A DNA stretch of 64,000 nt, from the NCBI GenBank assembly GCA_003265685.1, contig KZ836109.1:1-64000 (forward strand), given 5' to 3'. The position numbers and the translations under genes are program-made. The notes below the pieces were generated by a model. The model did no database searches. It saw only the letters and a list, made by a program, of their open reading frames with translations, and was not told the DNA's origin. This document shows, in pieces, positions 8,677-18,635 of this stretch; position 1 is the first letter of the stretch, and every line of letters begins with the position of its first letter. The stretch is from Piscinibacter caeni. Its GTDB lineage: Bacteria > Pseudomonadota > Gammaproteobacteria > Burkholderiales > Burkholderiaceae_C.

Positions 8677-8883
8677 CGCGGCGGCCGCCTCGCGCGCCGC
8701 GCGAATGCGCTTGCGCATCGGCGTGGCCATCACGTAGAGCACCAGCGAGAGCGGCAGCACGCCGTAGCCCAGGAAGCTGAAAACCGCGCCGAGCACAGTC
8801 CCATGCGGGCTGGTGGCCTCGGCGACGGCCATCATCAGCGTCACGTACAGCCAGGCCACGGTGACCAGGAGCATCGCCAGCAT
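8605..8883 (-). CDS. small two-helix membrane protein, function unknown
   Basis: 92 residues with two hydrophobic helices (about 1-22 and 32-52, the second beginning near AVFSFLGYGVLPLSLVLYVM), a basic loop (PMRKRIRAAREAA) and a polar, Gly/Glu-rich tail. No family is recognised with certainty. The C-terminal 72 bases lie antisense to the end of pgeF, so the tail may be shorter in other strains. The membrane character and the sensible start next to the phaC promoter region argue for a real gene. A TAGAAG hexamer lies 8 bases before the ATG on the minus strand. Confidence 0.6.
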   Translation of the reverse strand: MLAMLLVTVAWLYVTLMMAVAEATSPHGTVLGAVFSFLGYGVLPLSLVLYVMATPMRKRIRAAREAAAASALEPDGGGHAAGDAVAPERKEP

Positions 8884-9001
8884 CGTACGTACTTCTACCG
8901 AATGGTGAAATGCTCTGTCATGATGTGGTAAGCTATCGCCCGTACAAACGCTCGAACAAGAACCAGTTCACGGCCAACAGAGTTTGCGCGAGGAGACTGA
9001 C

Positions 9002-10729
9002 GTGAAACCGACCAAGCGGGCTGCTGCCCCGAGTTCCGCCCCTGTTCCCGACATGGCCGAATCGGCCAAGGCCTTCGGCTCGACCGTGGGCGAGATCTGG
9101 AAGTCCATGCAGGGCCTGTCGCTGCCGCTGCCGGCGCTCACCGAGCTGCAGGCCGAGTACGTGAAGCAGGCCACCGAGCTGTGGAACCAGAACCTGCAGC
9201 AGGTGCAGGACAGCGGCAAGCCGGCCGCGCCGCACGGCGACCGGCGCTTCGCCGCGCAGGCCTGGGCCGAGAACCCGGCCAGTGCCTACCTGGCGCAGAT
9301 GTACCTGCTGAACGCGCGCACGCTGATGCAGATGGCCGACCGGGTGGAGGGCGACCGCAAGACGCGCCAGCGCATCCGCTTCGCGGTACAGCAGTGGGTC
9401 GACCTCGCCGCGCCGAGCAACTTCCTGGCGCTGAACCCCGAGGCGCAGCGCAAGGCGCTGGAGAGCAAGGGCGAGAGCATCGCGCAGGGCATGCGGCTGC
9501 TGTGGAACGACATCCAGCAGGGCCACCTGTCGCAGACCGACGAGAGCGTGTTCGAGGTCGGCCGCAACGTCGCCACGACCGAGGGCGCGGTGGTGTTCGA
9601 GAACGAGCTGTTCCAGCTGATCGAATACAAGCCGCTGACCGCCAAGGTGTACGAGCGGCCGATGCTGTTCGTGCCGCCGTGCATCAACAAGTTCTACATC
9701 CTCGACCTGCAGCCGGAGAACTCGCTGATCCGCTACACCGTCGAGCAGGGCCACCGGGTGTTCGTCGTCAGCTGGCGCAACCCCGACGAATCGATGGCCC
9801 GGTTCACCTGGGACCAGTACATCGAGGACGCCGCGATCCGCGCCATCAAGGAGGTGCAGGACATCACCGGCGTCGAGCAGATCAACACGCTGGGCTTCTG
9901 CGTCGGCGGCACCATCCTGGCCACCGCGCTGGCGGTGCTGGCCGCGCGCGGCGACAAGCCGGCCGCCAGCATGACGCTGCTGACCACCTTCCTCGACTTC
10001 ACCGACACCGGCATCCTCGACCTGTTCGTCGACGAGGCGCTGGTGCAGGTGCGCGAGATGACGCTGGGGCCGGCCAGCCCGGGCGGCGGCAACCTGCTCA
10101 AGGGGCAGGAACTGTCGTCCACCTTCAGCTTCCTGCGCCCGAACGACCTGGTGTGGAACTACGTCGTCGGCAACTACCTGAAGGGCGAGACACCCCCGCC
10201 GTTCGACCTGCTGTACTGGAACAGCGACAGCACCAACCTGCCGGGGCCGATGTACTGCTGGTACCTGCGCAACACCTACCTCGAGAACAACCTGATCAAG
10301 CCGGGCAAGACGACGGTGTGCGGCGAGCAGATCGACCTGGGCAGGATCGACTGGCCGACCTACCTGTACGCCTCGCGCGAGGACCACATCGTGCCCTGGG
10401 ACGGTGCGTACCGCAGCATCCAGGCGCTGCCCGGCGCGAAGGGCAAGATCCGCTTCATGCTCGGCGCCTCGGGCCACATCGCCGGCGTGATCAACCCGCC
10501 GGCCAAGAACAAGCGCAGCCACTGGGTCGGCGCGGCCGGCGCCTTCCCGGCGCAGGCGCAGGACTGGTTCGACAAGGCCAAGGAACAGCCTGGCAGCTGG
10601 TGGCCCGACTGGGCCGCCTGGCTGAAGTCCCAGGGCGGCAAGCAGGTCCCGGCGCCCAAGGCCTACGGCAACCGCACCCACCAGGCGATCGAGCCGGCCC
10701 CGGGCCGCTATGTCAAGCAGAAGGCTTGA
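9002..10729 (+). CDS. phaC: class I poly(3-hydroxyalkanoate) synthase
   Basis: Polymerises (R)-3-hydroxyacyl-CoA into PHA on the granule surface; 575 residues, typical for class I. The lipase-like box is LGFCVGGTI with catalytic Cys300; the catalytic Asp lies in SREDHIVPWDGAY and the His in GASGHIAGVINPP. The N-terminal PhaC_N region spans about residues 80-250. I chose GTG at 9002 because AGGAG sits 6 bases before it; a TTG 18 bases upstream is possible but has no ribosome-binding site. First gene of phaC-phaA-phaB, the Cupriavidus necator-type order for PHB synthesis from acetyl-CoA. Confidence 0.97.
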   Translation: MKPTKRAAAPSSAPVPDMAESAKAFGSTVGEIWKSMQGLSLPLPALTELQAEYVKQATELWNQNLQQVQDSGKPAAPHGDRRFAAQAWAENPASAYLAQMYLLNARTLMQMADRVEGDRKTRQRIRFAVQQWVDLAAPSNFLALNPEAQRKALESKGESIAQGMRLLWNDIQQGHLSQTDESVFEVGRNVATTEGAVVFENELFQLIEYKPLTAKVYERPMLFVPPCINKFYILDLQPENSLIRYTVEQGHRVFVVSWRNPDESMARFTWDQYIEDAAIRAIKEVQDITGVEQINTLGFCVGGTILATALAVLAARGDKPAASMTLLTTFLDFTDTGILDLFVDEALVQVREMTLGPASPGGGNLLKGQELSSTFSFLRPNDLVWNYVVGNYLKGETPPPFDLLYWNSDSTNLPGPMYCWYLRNTYLENNLIKPGKTTVCGEQIDLGRIDWPTYLYASREDHIVPWDGAYRSIQALPGAKGKIRFMLGASGHIAGVINPPAKNKRSHWVGAAGAFPAQAQDWFDKAKEQPGSWWPDWAAWLKSQGGKQVPAPKAYGNRTHQAIEPAPGRYVKQKA

Positions 10730-10816
10730 TGCAGGAAAAGGCTTGATGCCACGCGGACGAAGCGCGACAGTGCGCCTTGTCCGCTCTCACTCACACCCGT
10801 TTTGCAGGAGACATCC

Positions 10817-11998
10817 ATGAGCACCGACATCGTCATCGTCGCCGCGGCCCGCACCGCCGTCGGCAAGTTCGGCGGCACCCTCGCCTCGACCCCCGCGCCC
10901 GAGCTGGGCGCGGCCGTGCTGAACGAACTGCTGAAGCGCGCCAGGCTTGAGGGCGGCCAGATCGGCGAGGTCATCCTCGGCCAGGTGCTGCAGGCTGGCG
11001 CCGGCCAGAACCCGGCGCGCCAGTCGGTCATCAAGGCCGGCTTCCCGAAGTCGGTGCCCGCGATGACCATCAACAAGGTCTGCGGCTCGGGCCTGAAGGC
11101 GGTGATGCTGGCCGCGCAGGCGATCCGCGACGGCGACAGCGAGATCATCATCGCCGGCGGCCAGGAGAACATGAGCCTCGCCCCGCACGTGCTGCCGAAC
11201 TCGCGCAACGGCGCGCGCATGGGCGACTGGAAGCTCGTGGACTCGATGATCGTCGACGGCCTGTGGGACGTCTACAACCAGTACCACATGGGTATCACGG
11301 CCGAGAACGTGGCCAAGCAGTACGGCATCAGCCGCGAGGCGCAGGATGCGCTCGCGCTGGCCAGCCAGCAGAAGGCCGCCGCGGCGCAGGACGCCGGGCG
11401 CTTCAAGGACGAGATCGTGCCCTTCAGCATCGCGCAGAAGAAGGGCGACCCGATCGTCTTCGCCAACGACGAGTTCCTCAACCGCAAGACCAGCGCCGAA
11501 GGCCTGGCCGGCCTGCGCCCGGCGTTCGACAAGGCCGGCAGCGTGACCGCCGGCAACGCCTCGGGCCTGAACGACGGCGCGGCCGGCGTGGTGGTGATGA
11601 GCGCCAAGACCGCCGACAAGCTGGGCCTGACCCCGCTGGCGCGCATCGCCTCCTACGCTTCCGCGGGCCTCGACCCGGCCACGATGGGCATGGGCCCGGT
11701 GCCGGCGTCCAAGCGTGCGCTCGAGCGCGCCGGCTGGAAGCCTGCCGACCTCGACCTGCTCGAGATCAACGAGGCCTTCGCCGCGCAGGCCTGCGCGGTG
11801 CACAACGAGATGGGCTGGGACACCAGCAAGGTCAACGTCAACGGCGGCGCGATCGCGATCGGCCACCCGATCGGCGCCTCGGGCTGCCGCATCCTCGTCA
11901 CGCTGCTGCACGAGATGCAGAAGCGCAACGCGAAGAAGGGCATCGCCTCGCTGTGCATCGGCGGCGGCATGGGCGTCGCGCTGACGGTCGAACGCTGA
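10817..11998 (+). CDS. phaA: acetyl-CoA acetyltransferase (beta-ketothiolase)
   Basis: Condenses two acetyl-CoA to acetoacetyl-CoA, the first step of PHB synthesis; 393 residues. The nucleophile Cys89 lies in [11 protein letters not shown], His350 in [14 protein letters not shown] and the second catalytic Cys380 in [11 protein letters not shown]. The ATG at 10817 follows GCAGGAGACATCC, a good ribosome-binding site; an in-frame start 15 bases earlier is less likely. It lies 87 bases after phaC and 31 before phaB in the same direction, consistent with one operon. Confidence 0.97.
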   Translation: MSTDIVIVAAARTAVGKFGGTLASTPAPELGAAVLNELLKRARLEGGQIGEVILGQVLQAGAGQNPARQSVIKAGFPKSVPAMTINKVCGSGLKAVMLAAQAIRDGDSEIIIAGGQENMSLAPHVLPNSRNGARMGDWKLVDSMIVDGLWDVYNQYHMGITAENVAKQYGISREAQDALALASQQKAAAAQDAGRFKDEIVPFSIAQKKGDPIVFANDEFLNRKTSAEGLAGLRPAFDKAGSVTAGNASGLNDGAAGVVVMSAKTADKLGLTPLARIASYASAGLDPATMGMGPVPASKRALERAGWKPADLDLLEINEAFAAQACAVHNEMGWDTSKVNVNGGAIAIGHPIGASGCRILVTLLHEMQKRNAKKGIASLCIGGGMGVALTVER

Positions 11999-12029
11999 AC
12001 CCGATTTCAACATCACCAGGAGAAGACAA

Positions 12030-12767
12030 ATGGCTCAGAAACTCGCATACGTCACCGGCGGCATGGGCGGCATCGGCACCGCGATGTGCCAGGGCCTGCA
12101 CAAGCACGGCTTCAAGGTCATCGCCGGCTGCGGCCCGAGCCGCGACCACGCCAAGTGGCTCGCCGAGCAGAAGGCGCTGGGCTACGACTTCTACGTCTCG
12201 GTCGGCAACGTGGGCGACTGGGACTCGACCGTCGCCGCGTTCGAGAAGGTCAAGGCCGAGCACGGCACGGTCGACGTGCTGGTCAACAACGCCGGCATCA
12301 CGCGCGACGGCGTGTTCCGCAAGATGAGCCGTGCCGACTGGGACGCGGTGATCGAGACCAACCTGACCAGCCTGTTCAACGTCACCAAGCAGGTGATCGA
12401 CGGCATGCTCGAGAAGGGCTGGGGCCGCATCATCAACATCAGCTCGGTGAACGGCGAGAAGGGCCAGTTCGGCCAGACCAACTACTCGGCCGCCAAGGCC
12501 GGCATGCACGGCTTCACGATGGCCCTGGCGCAGGAAGTGGCCAACAAGGGTGTGACCGTGAACACGGTGAGCCCGGGCTACATCGGCACCGACATGGTCC
12601 GCGCGATCCGCCAGGACGTGCTAGACAAGATCATCGCCGGCATCCCGGTCAAGCGCCTGGGCACGCCGGAGGAGATCGCCTCGATCGTCGGCTGGCTGGC
12701 GGGCGAGGAGTCGGGCTTCACCACCGGTGCGGACTTCTCGTGCAACGGGGGCTTGCACATGGGGTGA
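12030..12767 (+). CDS. phaB: acetoacetyl-CoA reductase
   Basis: NADPH-dependent reduction of acetoacetyl-CoA to (R)-3-hydroxybutyryl-CoA, the monomer for PhaC; 245 residues of the short-chain dehydrogenase fold. The cofactor glycine motif is TGGMGGIG (residues 9-16), NNAG follows near residue 88, and the catalytic Tyr152 and Lys156 are in NYSAAKAGM, preceded by NISSVNG with the catalytic serine. A CACCAGGAGAAGACAA ribosome-binding site precedes the ATG. Last gene of the PHB operon, followed by two hairpins. Confidence 0.97.
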   Translation: MAQKLAYVTGGMGGIGTAMCQGLHKHGFKVIAGCGPSRDHAKWLAEQKALGYDFYVSVGNVGDWDSTVAAFEKVKAEHGTVDVLVNNAGITRDGVFRKMSRADWDAVIETNLTSLFNVTKQVIDGMLEKGWGRIINISSVNGEKGQFGQTNYSAAKAGMHGFTMALAQEVANKGVTVNTVSPGYIGTDMVRAIRQDVLDKIIAGIPVKRLGTPEEIASIVGWLAGEESGFTTGADFSCNGGLHMG

Positions 12768-12775
12768 CCGTGGAC

Positions 12776-12802
12776 GAGAGATCGTCCTGAGGACGATCTC
12801 TC
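12776..12802 (+). other. perfect 12-bp hairpin after phaB
   Basis: GAGAGATCGTCC and GGACGATCTCTC are perfectly complementary around a TGA loop, starting nine bases after the phaB stop codon. No T-run follows, so it may protect the mRNA 3' end, or act as a first stage before the real terminator at 12858. Confidence 0.7.
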
Positions 12803-12857
12803 GCCTCGGTCACGGCCTTGCGCATGCTTGCGCGAGGCCTGGGGTACGCACAGCGAA

Positions 12858-12884
12858 GGCCTGGCCAAACGCCAGGCCATTTTC
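12858..12884 (+). terminator. intrinsic terminator of the pha operon
   Basis: GGCCTGGC, loop CAAAC, GCCAGGCC, followed by ATTTTCGTTT. It ends a few bases from the convergent gene ending at 12888. Confidence 0.8.
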
Positions 12885-12887
12885 GTT

Positions 12888-13493
12888 TCAGAACGCCGCG
12901 TAGCGCCCCGGCCGGTGGTTCAGTGCCAGCGTGAGGTTCAGCGCCAGCGCCCCGACGATCGACAGCCCCACGCGCTGCGGCGGCAGCATCGCCAGCGCGC
13001 CGAGCAGGATCGCGCCGTCGATGCCCATCTGCACCCAGCCGGCGCGCCAGCCGAAGCGCTGCTGCAGCCACAGCACCAGCACGTTCAGCCCGCCCAGGCT
13101 GCCGTGGTGGCGGAACAGCATCAGGAAACCCGCGCCCATCAGCAACCCGCCGGCGATGGCGGCGAACCACGGGTCCAGCGTCGCGAAGCCGGCCCAGCGC
13201 GGCAACACGCTGGTCAGCAGCGCGAGCAGGCTCACCGCCGCAAAGGTCTTCAGCGTGAAGGCCCGGCCCATGCGCCACCAGGCAAGCACGTAGAACGGCA
13301 GGTTGATCACGAAGAACAGCGGGCCGAAGCCGAGGCCGGTCGCGTAGTGCGCGAGGAAGGCGAGCCCCGCGGTGCCGCCGGTCAGCAGCCCGGCGTGCGA
13401 GAACATCACCACGCCGAAGGCGATGAACAGCGTGCCGGTGCCGAAGGCCAGCAGGTCGTCGTACCAGGCGTGGCGCAGCGCAGCGGTGTTCAA
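12888..13493 (-). CDS. YitT family membrane protein
   Basis: 201-residue inner-membrane protein with about five to six hydrophobic helices. It matches the YitT/DUF161 family by pattern: GTLFIAFGVVMFSHAGLLTGGTAGL, ATGLGFGPLFFVINLPFYVL and GSLGGLNVLVLWLQQRFGWRAGW. Function of the family is not established; transport is presumed. The start is a TTG whose bases overlap the stop of the DUF2788 gene (TTGA), implying translational coupling; no in-frame ATG exists before the first conserved helix. Confidence 0.85.
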   Translation of the reverse strand: MNTAALRHAWYDDLLAFGTGTLFIAFGVVMFSHAGLLTGGTAGLAFLAHYATGLGFGPLFFVINLPFYVLAWWRMGRAFTLKTFAAVSLLALLTSVLPRWAGFATLDPWFAAIAGGLLMGAGFLMLFRHHGSLGGLNVLVLWLQQRFGWRAGWVQMGIDGAILLGALAMLPPQRVGLSIVGALALNLTLALNHRPGRYAAF

Positions 13494-13708
13494 TCGCCCA
13501 CCCCGGCCAGGAAGAACTTGATCAGGCCCTTGGCCGCGAAGCCGATCAGGCCCACGCCCAGTCCCAGCAGCAGCACGAAGGTGCCGAAGCGCCCGGCCTT
13601 CGACTCGCGCGCCAGCTGCAGGATGATGAACACCATGTACAGCATGAAGGCCGTGACGCCGACCGTCAGGCCGAACTGCGAGATCTGCTCTTCGGTGTAG
13701 CCGAACAT
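13490..13708 (-). CDS. DUF2788 small membrane protein
   Basis: 72 residues with two transmembrane helices (about 11-30, VGVTAFMLYMVFIILQLA, and 41-65, FVLLLGLGVGLIGFAAKGLIKFFL). The start MFGYTEEQISQFG is typical of the DUF2788 proteins seen in betaproteobacteria, and I prefer it over an upstream alternative that would add a low-complexity leader. It lies 13 bases after the DUF2189 gene and overlaps the YitT gene by 4 bases. Function unknown. Confidence 0.8.
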   Translation of the reverse strand: MFGYTEEQISQFGLTVGVTAFMLYMVFIILQLARESKAGRFGTFVLLLGLGVGLIGFAAKGLIKFFLAGVGD

Positions 13709-13721
13709 GGACGGTGCGGCC

Positions 13722-14510
13722 TTACGGCCGTTCGGCGAGGCCGGCGGTGTCGACCAGGTCGCGGTACGCGTGCCAGCTCGCATGCCCGAGCCAGGGCACG
13801 ACGATCACCAGCCCGACCATCAGCGTGGCCATGCCGGCCAGCGTCAGCCCGAGCAGCAGGCCGGCCCACAGCGCCAGCGGCACCGGGTTCTCCATCACCA
13901 CGCGCCAGCTCGTGAACACCGCGCCGAGCACGCCGATCTCGCGGTCCAGCAGCAGCGGGATGGCCACCACGCTGGAGGCGAACACCGGCGCGGCCAGCAC
14001 GCCGCCCAGCGCCAGCCACGCTTCGAACAGGAAGCCCCGGTCGGCCAGCACCACGACACGCAGGAACTCGATCGGGTTGCGCACCGGCGCGCTGGTGAAG
14101 CCGGTGATCAGCGCCGCGGAGGTCATCACCCAGCCGGTGCCGGCGAAGGCCAGCAGCAGGCCGAACACGATCAGCCGGCCGTCGCGCGGGCGCCAGGCCG
14201 CCAGCGCGGTGGCGAGGCTGGCGCGGCCGCTGCGCTCGAGTTCGCGGCTGATGGCGTACAGCCCGGTGGCGACGATCGGGGCGACGATCAGGAAACCCGA
14301 GAACGCGCCCGACAGCAGCCAGAAATGGTTGCGCGCAACCCAGAACAGCGTGCCGCCGAACAGCGCACACAGCAGGCCGTGCACCAGACCCGGCACGGGG
14401 CAGCGCATGAAGTCGCGCCAGCCCGCGATCAGCCAGCCGAGCGGGCGCAGCCAGGGCACGCTGCGGGTGCCGAAGCGGCGCGATTCGACGAGGGCGGGGC
14501 TGTCACGCAT
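13722..14510 (-). CDS. DUF2189 integral membrane protein
   Basis: 262 residues with about six hydrophobic helices; the opening WLRPLGWLIAGWRDFMRCPVPGLVHGLL and closing GLVIVVPWLGHASWHAYRDLV are DUF2189 hallmarks as I know them. Function unknown; the family resembles small cytochrome c oxidase-like or stress-related membrane proteins only in general shape. First of three co-directional membrane protein genes. A CAGACT hexamer lies 8 bases upstream of the ATG and no Shine-Dalgarno motif is evident. Confidence 0.83.
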   Translation of the reverse strand: MRDSPALVESRRFGTRSVPWLRPLGWLIAGWRDFMRCPVPGLVHGLLCALFGGTLFWVARNHFWLLSGAFSGFLIVAPIVATGLYAISRELERSGRASLATALAAWRPRDGRLIVFGLLLAFAGTGWVMTSAALITGFTSAPVRNPIEFLRVVVLADRGFLFEAWLALGGVLAAPVFASSVVAIPLLLDREIGVLGAVFTSWRVVMENPVPLALWAGLLLGLTLAGMATLMVGLVIVVPWLGHASWHAYRDLVDTAGLAERP

Positions 14511-14608
14511 GGGGCGGCAGTCTGCCAGTTCCGGAGTGCGCTGGGCTTGACGAACGTCACGCGGACCCGGCGGCTTGCTGCGCCGCAGCAGACCGGCGCA
14601 CAACCGGC

Positions 14609-14614
14609 TACAAT
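14609..14614 (+). promoter_or_regulatory. -10 element (TACAAT) of the DEAD-box helicase leader
   Basis: TACAAT lies 169 bases before the helicase start, at the start of a 272-base intergenic stretch. The -35 region is not convincing. Transcription would start near 14621, giving a leader of about 160 bases. Confidence 0.5.
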
Positions 14615-14624
14615 GCGCTCCTCG

Positions 14625-14647
14625 GCCGGCGCACTGCGCCGGCTTTT
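14625..14647 (+). promoter_or_regulatory. terminator-like hairpin in the helicase mRNA leader (candidate attenuator)
   Basis: GCCGGCGC, loop ACT, GCGCCGGC, followed by TTTTCG. No plus-strand gene ends upstream, since the neighbouring gene is divergent, so this is not an ordinary gene terminator. It lies 140 bases before the helicase start codon, which suggests premature termination control of the helicase gene or a very short RNA. Confidence 0.55.
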
Positions 14648-14782
14648 CGTTCGTCTCCTCTGACCACTCCAGGTCTCCCGCAGAGCTTTCGCGCGGGTCC
14701 CGGTCGGCGGCGATGCCGTCGCACACCGCGACCTCTCCACGGCCGACGCCGAAGCGCGGCCGTTCATGCTCGAAAGACTGCC

Positions 14783-16067
<1,285 letters not shown>

Positions 16068-16090
<23 letters not shown>

Positions 16091-16388
16091 TCTCGTTCTT
16101 CACGGCCTTCACGCCCTTCACGCCGCGGGCGATGTTCTCCGCGGTGTCGCGTTCGACCGAGCTCTTCGCGAAGCCGGACAGCAGCACCGTGCCGTTCAGC
16201 GTCTCGACGCTGATCGCGGCGGCGTCGACCTGCTTGTTCTCCACCATGCGGGCCTTGACCTGCGTGGTGATGGTCGAGTCGTCGATGTATTCGCCCACCG
16301 TCGACTGACCGCGCGTGACGGCGCAGCCGGGCAGGACGATCAGGGTGGTGGCGGCCAGGGCCGCGGCGAGGGCATGACGGACTTGCAT
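16068..16388 (-). CDS. BON-domain lipoprotein
   Basis: 106 residues. A signal peptide with lipobox LPGC places the acylated cysteine at residue 22. One BON domain follows (about 33-104): DDSTITTQVKARMVENKQVDAAAISVETLNGTVLLSGFAKS. BON proteins such as OsmY/DolP associate with the envelope and phospholipids and are often stress induced. The ATG at 16388 follows AAGGAGAGCACC. It is the last of four small co-directional genes (DUF1328, DUF883, 40-residue protein, BON) that look like one stress-type unit next to a two-component system. Confidence 0.88.
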
Positions 16389-16432
16389 GGTGCTCTCCTT
16401 TCGAGCGGTGGTGGAAGGGGTGGGAACGGGGT

Positions 16433-16555
16433 TCATTCATTGGCTCGGTTCTCGCCGGACGCTCGCGTGCCGACACCGATGCCGCGCAGCGCCAGCACCA
16501 CGGCGACCACGAACCCCAGCAGGGCCAGCAGGAACAGGCACCAGAGCCCGCTCAT
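16433..16555 (-). CDS. predicted 40-residue single-helix membrane protein
   Basis: Short frame starting MSGLWCLFLLALLGFVVAVV with one transmembrane helix (residues 4-24) and a polar tail (about 25-40, GIGVGTRASGENRANE). It fills the gap between the DUF883-like and BON genes on the same strand, with a GGGGGATGAG stretch before the ATG. No family is recognised. Position and hydrophobic pattern are the only evidence. Confidence 0.45.
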   Translation of the reverse strand: MSGLWCLFLLALLGFVVAVVLALRGIGVGTRASGENRANE

Positions 16556-16596
16556 CGCTCATCCCCCGTGATCCGGGCGTCCGGCACGGCCCGGGC

Positions 16597-16917
16597 TCAG
16601 TCGGCACTGCGCCGGCGGCCGACCAGCTGGGCCAGGACCATCAGCGCGGCACCACCGGCCGCGGCGATCAGCACCGACTTGAGCGGCTCGTCGCGGATGT
16701 AGTCGACGGTGCGGTCGGAGGCGCGCAGCGCGCCGTCGCGCAGCTGGCGCGAGCCGTCGCGCACGGCCTCGGCGCCGCGCTCGAGCAGCGCGCCGGCCTG
16801 CTCGGCCACGCGCAGCAGCGCCGGGGCGGCCTGCGCCTGCACGACATCGGCCTGGTCGGCCACGGCCTGCAGGGCGTCGTCGGAGCGGCGGGCGGCGGTG
16901 CGGGGGGTCACGGTCAT
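16597..16917 (-). CDS. DUF883 (ElaB/YqjD-like) membrane-anchored protein
   Basis: 106 residues: an amphipathic helical region (about 12-75, rich in Ala, Asp and Arg) followed by the DUF883 C-terminal signature RTVDYIRDEPLKSVLIAAAGGAALMVL and a basic end. Family members such as E. coli ElaB/YqjD are tail-anchored inner-membrane proteins; YqjD binds ribosomes in stationary phase. That role is not shown here. A strong AAAAGGAGTTGC ribosome-binding site precedes the ATG. Confidence 0.85.
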   Translation of the reverse strand: MTVTPRTAARRSDDALQAVADQADVVQAQAAPALLRVAEQAGALLERGAEAVRDGSRQLRDGALRASDRTVDYIRDEPLKSVLIAAAGGAALMVLAQLVGRRRSAD

Positions 16918-16951
16918 GATGCAACTCCTTTTCTGGGTTAGCGTTCAAGGG

Positions 16952-17110
16952 CTAGCGGAACAGGCCGATCACGAAGCTCGCGACGGCCAGGATGGCGAAC
17001 AGGATGAACAGGATCTTGGCGATGCCGGCCGCACTGGCGGCGATGCCGCCGAAGCCGAACAGCGCCGCGATCAGCGCGATGATGAAGAAGACGACGGCGT
17101 AGTGCAGCAA
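16952..17110 (-). CDS. DUF1328 (YtjA-like) small membrane protein
   Basis: 52 residues, two transmembrane helices joined by a glycine-rich turn: [25 protein letters not shown] then [26 protein letters not shown], the DUF1328 pattern. The start is TTG at 17110, supported by GGAGG seven bases upstream; no ATG is available. Too short for ordinary gene callers. First of the small stress-type gene set reading leftwards. Confidence 0.85.
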   Translation of the reverse strand: MLHYAVVFFIIALIAALFGFGGIAASAAGIAKILFILFAILAVASFVIGLFR

Positions 17111-17246
17111 GGCGGGCCTCCGTGGGGCTGGGGTCGTGATGGCTCCAGCTTAGGAAGCACGCGCCGCCGCGGACATCGCCGCGGGCCGCATCGGCGTGTA
17201 GGACGGCGCCCCGTCGCCCGGCCGGCGCCGTCCGGCGCGGTCCGGC

Positions 17247-18608
17247 TCAGGCCGCGCGCGCCGGCAGCAGGGCCTCGAGCCGCGTGCCGCGGCCCGGTGC
17301 GGAGTCGATGCGCAGCCGGCCGCCGGCCGCCTCGACGCGGTAGTGCATGCCCAGCAGCCCGTGCGACGAGGGCTTGCTCGTGGCCGGATCGAAGCCGCAG
17401 CCGTCATCCTCGACGGCCACGCGCACCTGGCCCTCGGCGCCGGGCTCCAGCCTCACCGTGACCCGGCGCGCGCCGGCATGCTTGCTGATGTTGGTCAGCG
17501 CCTCCTGTACCAGGCGGTAGGCGGTGAGCTCGGCGGCCGGGTCGAGTGCCACCTCGGCCAGGCGCGCCTCGATGGCGAGCCCGGCGCGCTGCGCATGTTC
17601 GCTCGTCAGGTTCTCCAGCGCCGGCACCAGGCCGAGGTTGGCGAGCGCCGAGGGGCGCAGGTCCTCGATGATGCGGCGCTTCAACGCGATGCCGCTGTTC
17701 AGCGTCTGCGTCAGGTGCGCGAGCCGCTCCAGCACCTCGGGGCCGAGCCCGGCCACGCGGGTCTTCAGGCGCGCCGCGTCGAGCTTGGCCGCGGTCAGCA
17801 GCGCGCCGAGCTCGTCGTGCAGCTCGCGCGCCAGGTGGCTGCGCTCGTCCTCGCGTGCGCTCTGCAGGTGGCGCGCCAGCTCGGCCAGCTGCGCGGTGCG
17901 GCGCTGCACCTGGCGCTCGAGCTGGTCGCGCTCGTCCTGGATGGCCTGGGCCTGCTGCGCGCGCTGGCGCTCCAGCGCGGCCGACTGGCGCAGGTACAGG
18001 TAGACCGCCAGCAGCGCCAGCGCCGCCAGCGTGCCGACGCCGATGCGGCTGAGCTGCAGCGTGTCGTACACGTCGCGCCGGCCGGCCTCGACCTTGTGCG
18101 ACTCCTGCGCCAGCAACTGCTCCGACAAGGCGCGGATGCGGTCCATCTGCTCCCTGCCGATGTCGGTGGACAGCAGCGCGCGCCAGTTCTCCTCCTTGCC
18201 CTCGTCGTACAGCGCGAGCGAGGTGTCCAGCTCGGACATCTTGCCCTGCACCAGCTGGTCCAGCTCGGTCATCGTGGCCTGCTGGGCGCCGTCGGCGTAG
18301 TGGGCGCGCAGGCGCTTCAGGGTGCCCTGCAGCTCCTCGTTGGCCTCGCGGTAGGGGGAGAGGTACTCCTTGCGGCCGGTCAGCAGGTAGCCGCGCTGGC
18401 CGGTCTCGGCGTCGAGCATCAGGCGGTGCAGCGACTGGATCGCGCTGCGCGCCTGGCCCAGCGTGCCGAGTTCGTTCATCGAGGCGCGCGCGCGCCAGTA
18501 CGAACTCTCGCTGACGAGCAGCAGCGCCAGGGCCGCCAGCGCCGCCAGCGGGAAGGCGAAGGCGCTGCGGCGCAGCCGCACGGCGAACTGACGCGAGGTG
18601 TCGAGCAT
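17247..18608 (-). CDS. CHASE3-domain NarL-type sensor histidine kinase
   Basis: 453 residues. Two membrane helices (about 17-35 and 188-206) flank a periplasmic CHASE3 domain with the motif LMLDAETGQRGYLLTGRKEYLSPY. A coiled linker leads to a HisKA_3 dimerisation domain with phospho-acceptor His264 in HLARELHDELGALL. The ATPase domain has the N box LVQEALTNISKHAGA and G box DDGCGFDP, ending GLLGMHYRVEAAGGRL. It is divergent from the LuxR-type regulator gene with 27 bases between their starts, so the two are presumably partners. The signal is unknown. Confidence 0.93.
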   Translation of the reverse strand: MLDTSRQFAVRLRRSAFAFPLAALAALALLLVSESSYWRARASMNELGTLGQARSAIQSLHRLMLDAETGQRGYLLTGRKEYLSPYREANEELQGTLKRLRAHYADGAQQATMTELDQLVQGKMSELDTSLALYDEGKEENWRALLSTDIGREQMDRIRALSEQLLAQESHKVEAGRRDVYDTLQLSRIGVGTLAALALLAVYLYLRQSAALERQRAQQAQAIQDERDQLERQVQRRTAQLAELARHLQSAREDERSHLARELHDELGALLTAAKLDAARLKTRVAGLGPEVLERLAHLTQTLNSGIALKRRIIEDLRPSALANLGLVPALENLTSEHAQRAGLAIEARLAEVALDPAAELTAYRLVQEALTNISKHAGARRVTVRLEPGAEGQVRVAVEDDGCGFDPATSKPSSHGLLGMHYRVEAAGGRLRIDSAPGRGTRLEALLPARAA

Positions 18609-18635
18609 CTACACTCCCCGGCCGAGGGCTCCATC

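Noticed and set aside
9181-10746. 520-codon frame overlapping phaC in another phase
   Set aside because: Arg/Ala/Gly-rich shadow of phaC codons; phaC has the full catalytic triad.
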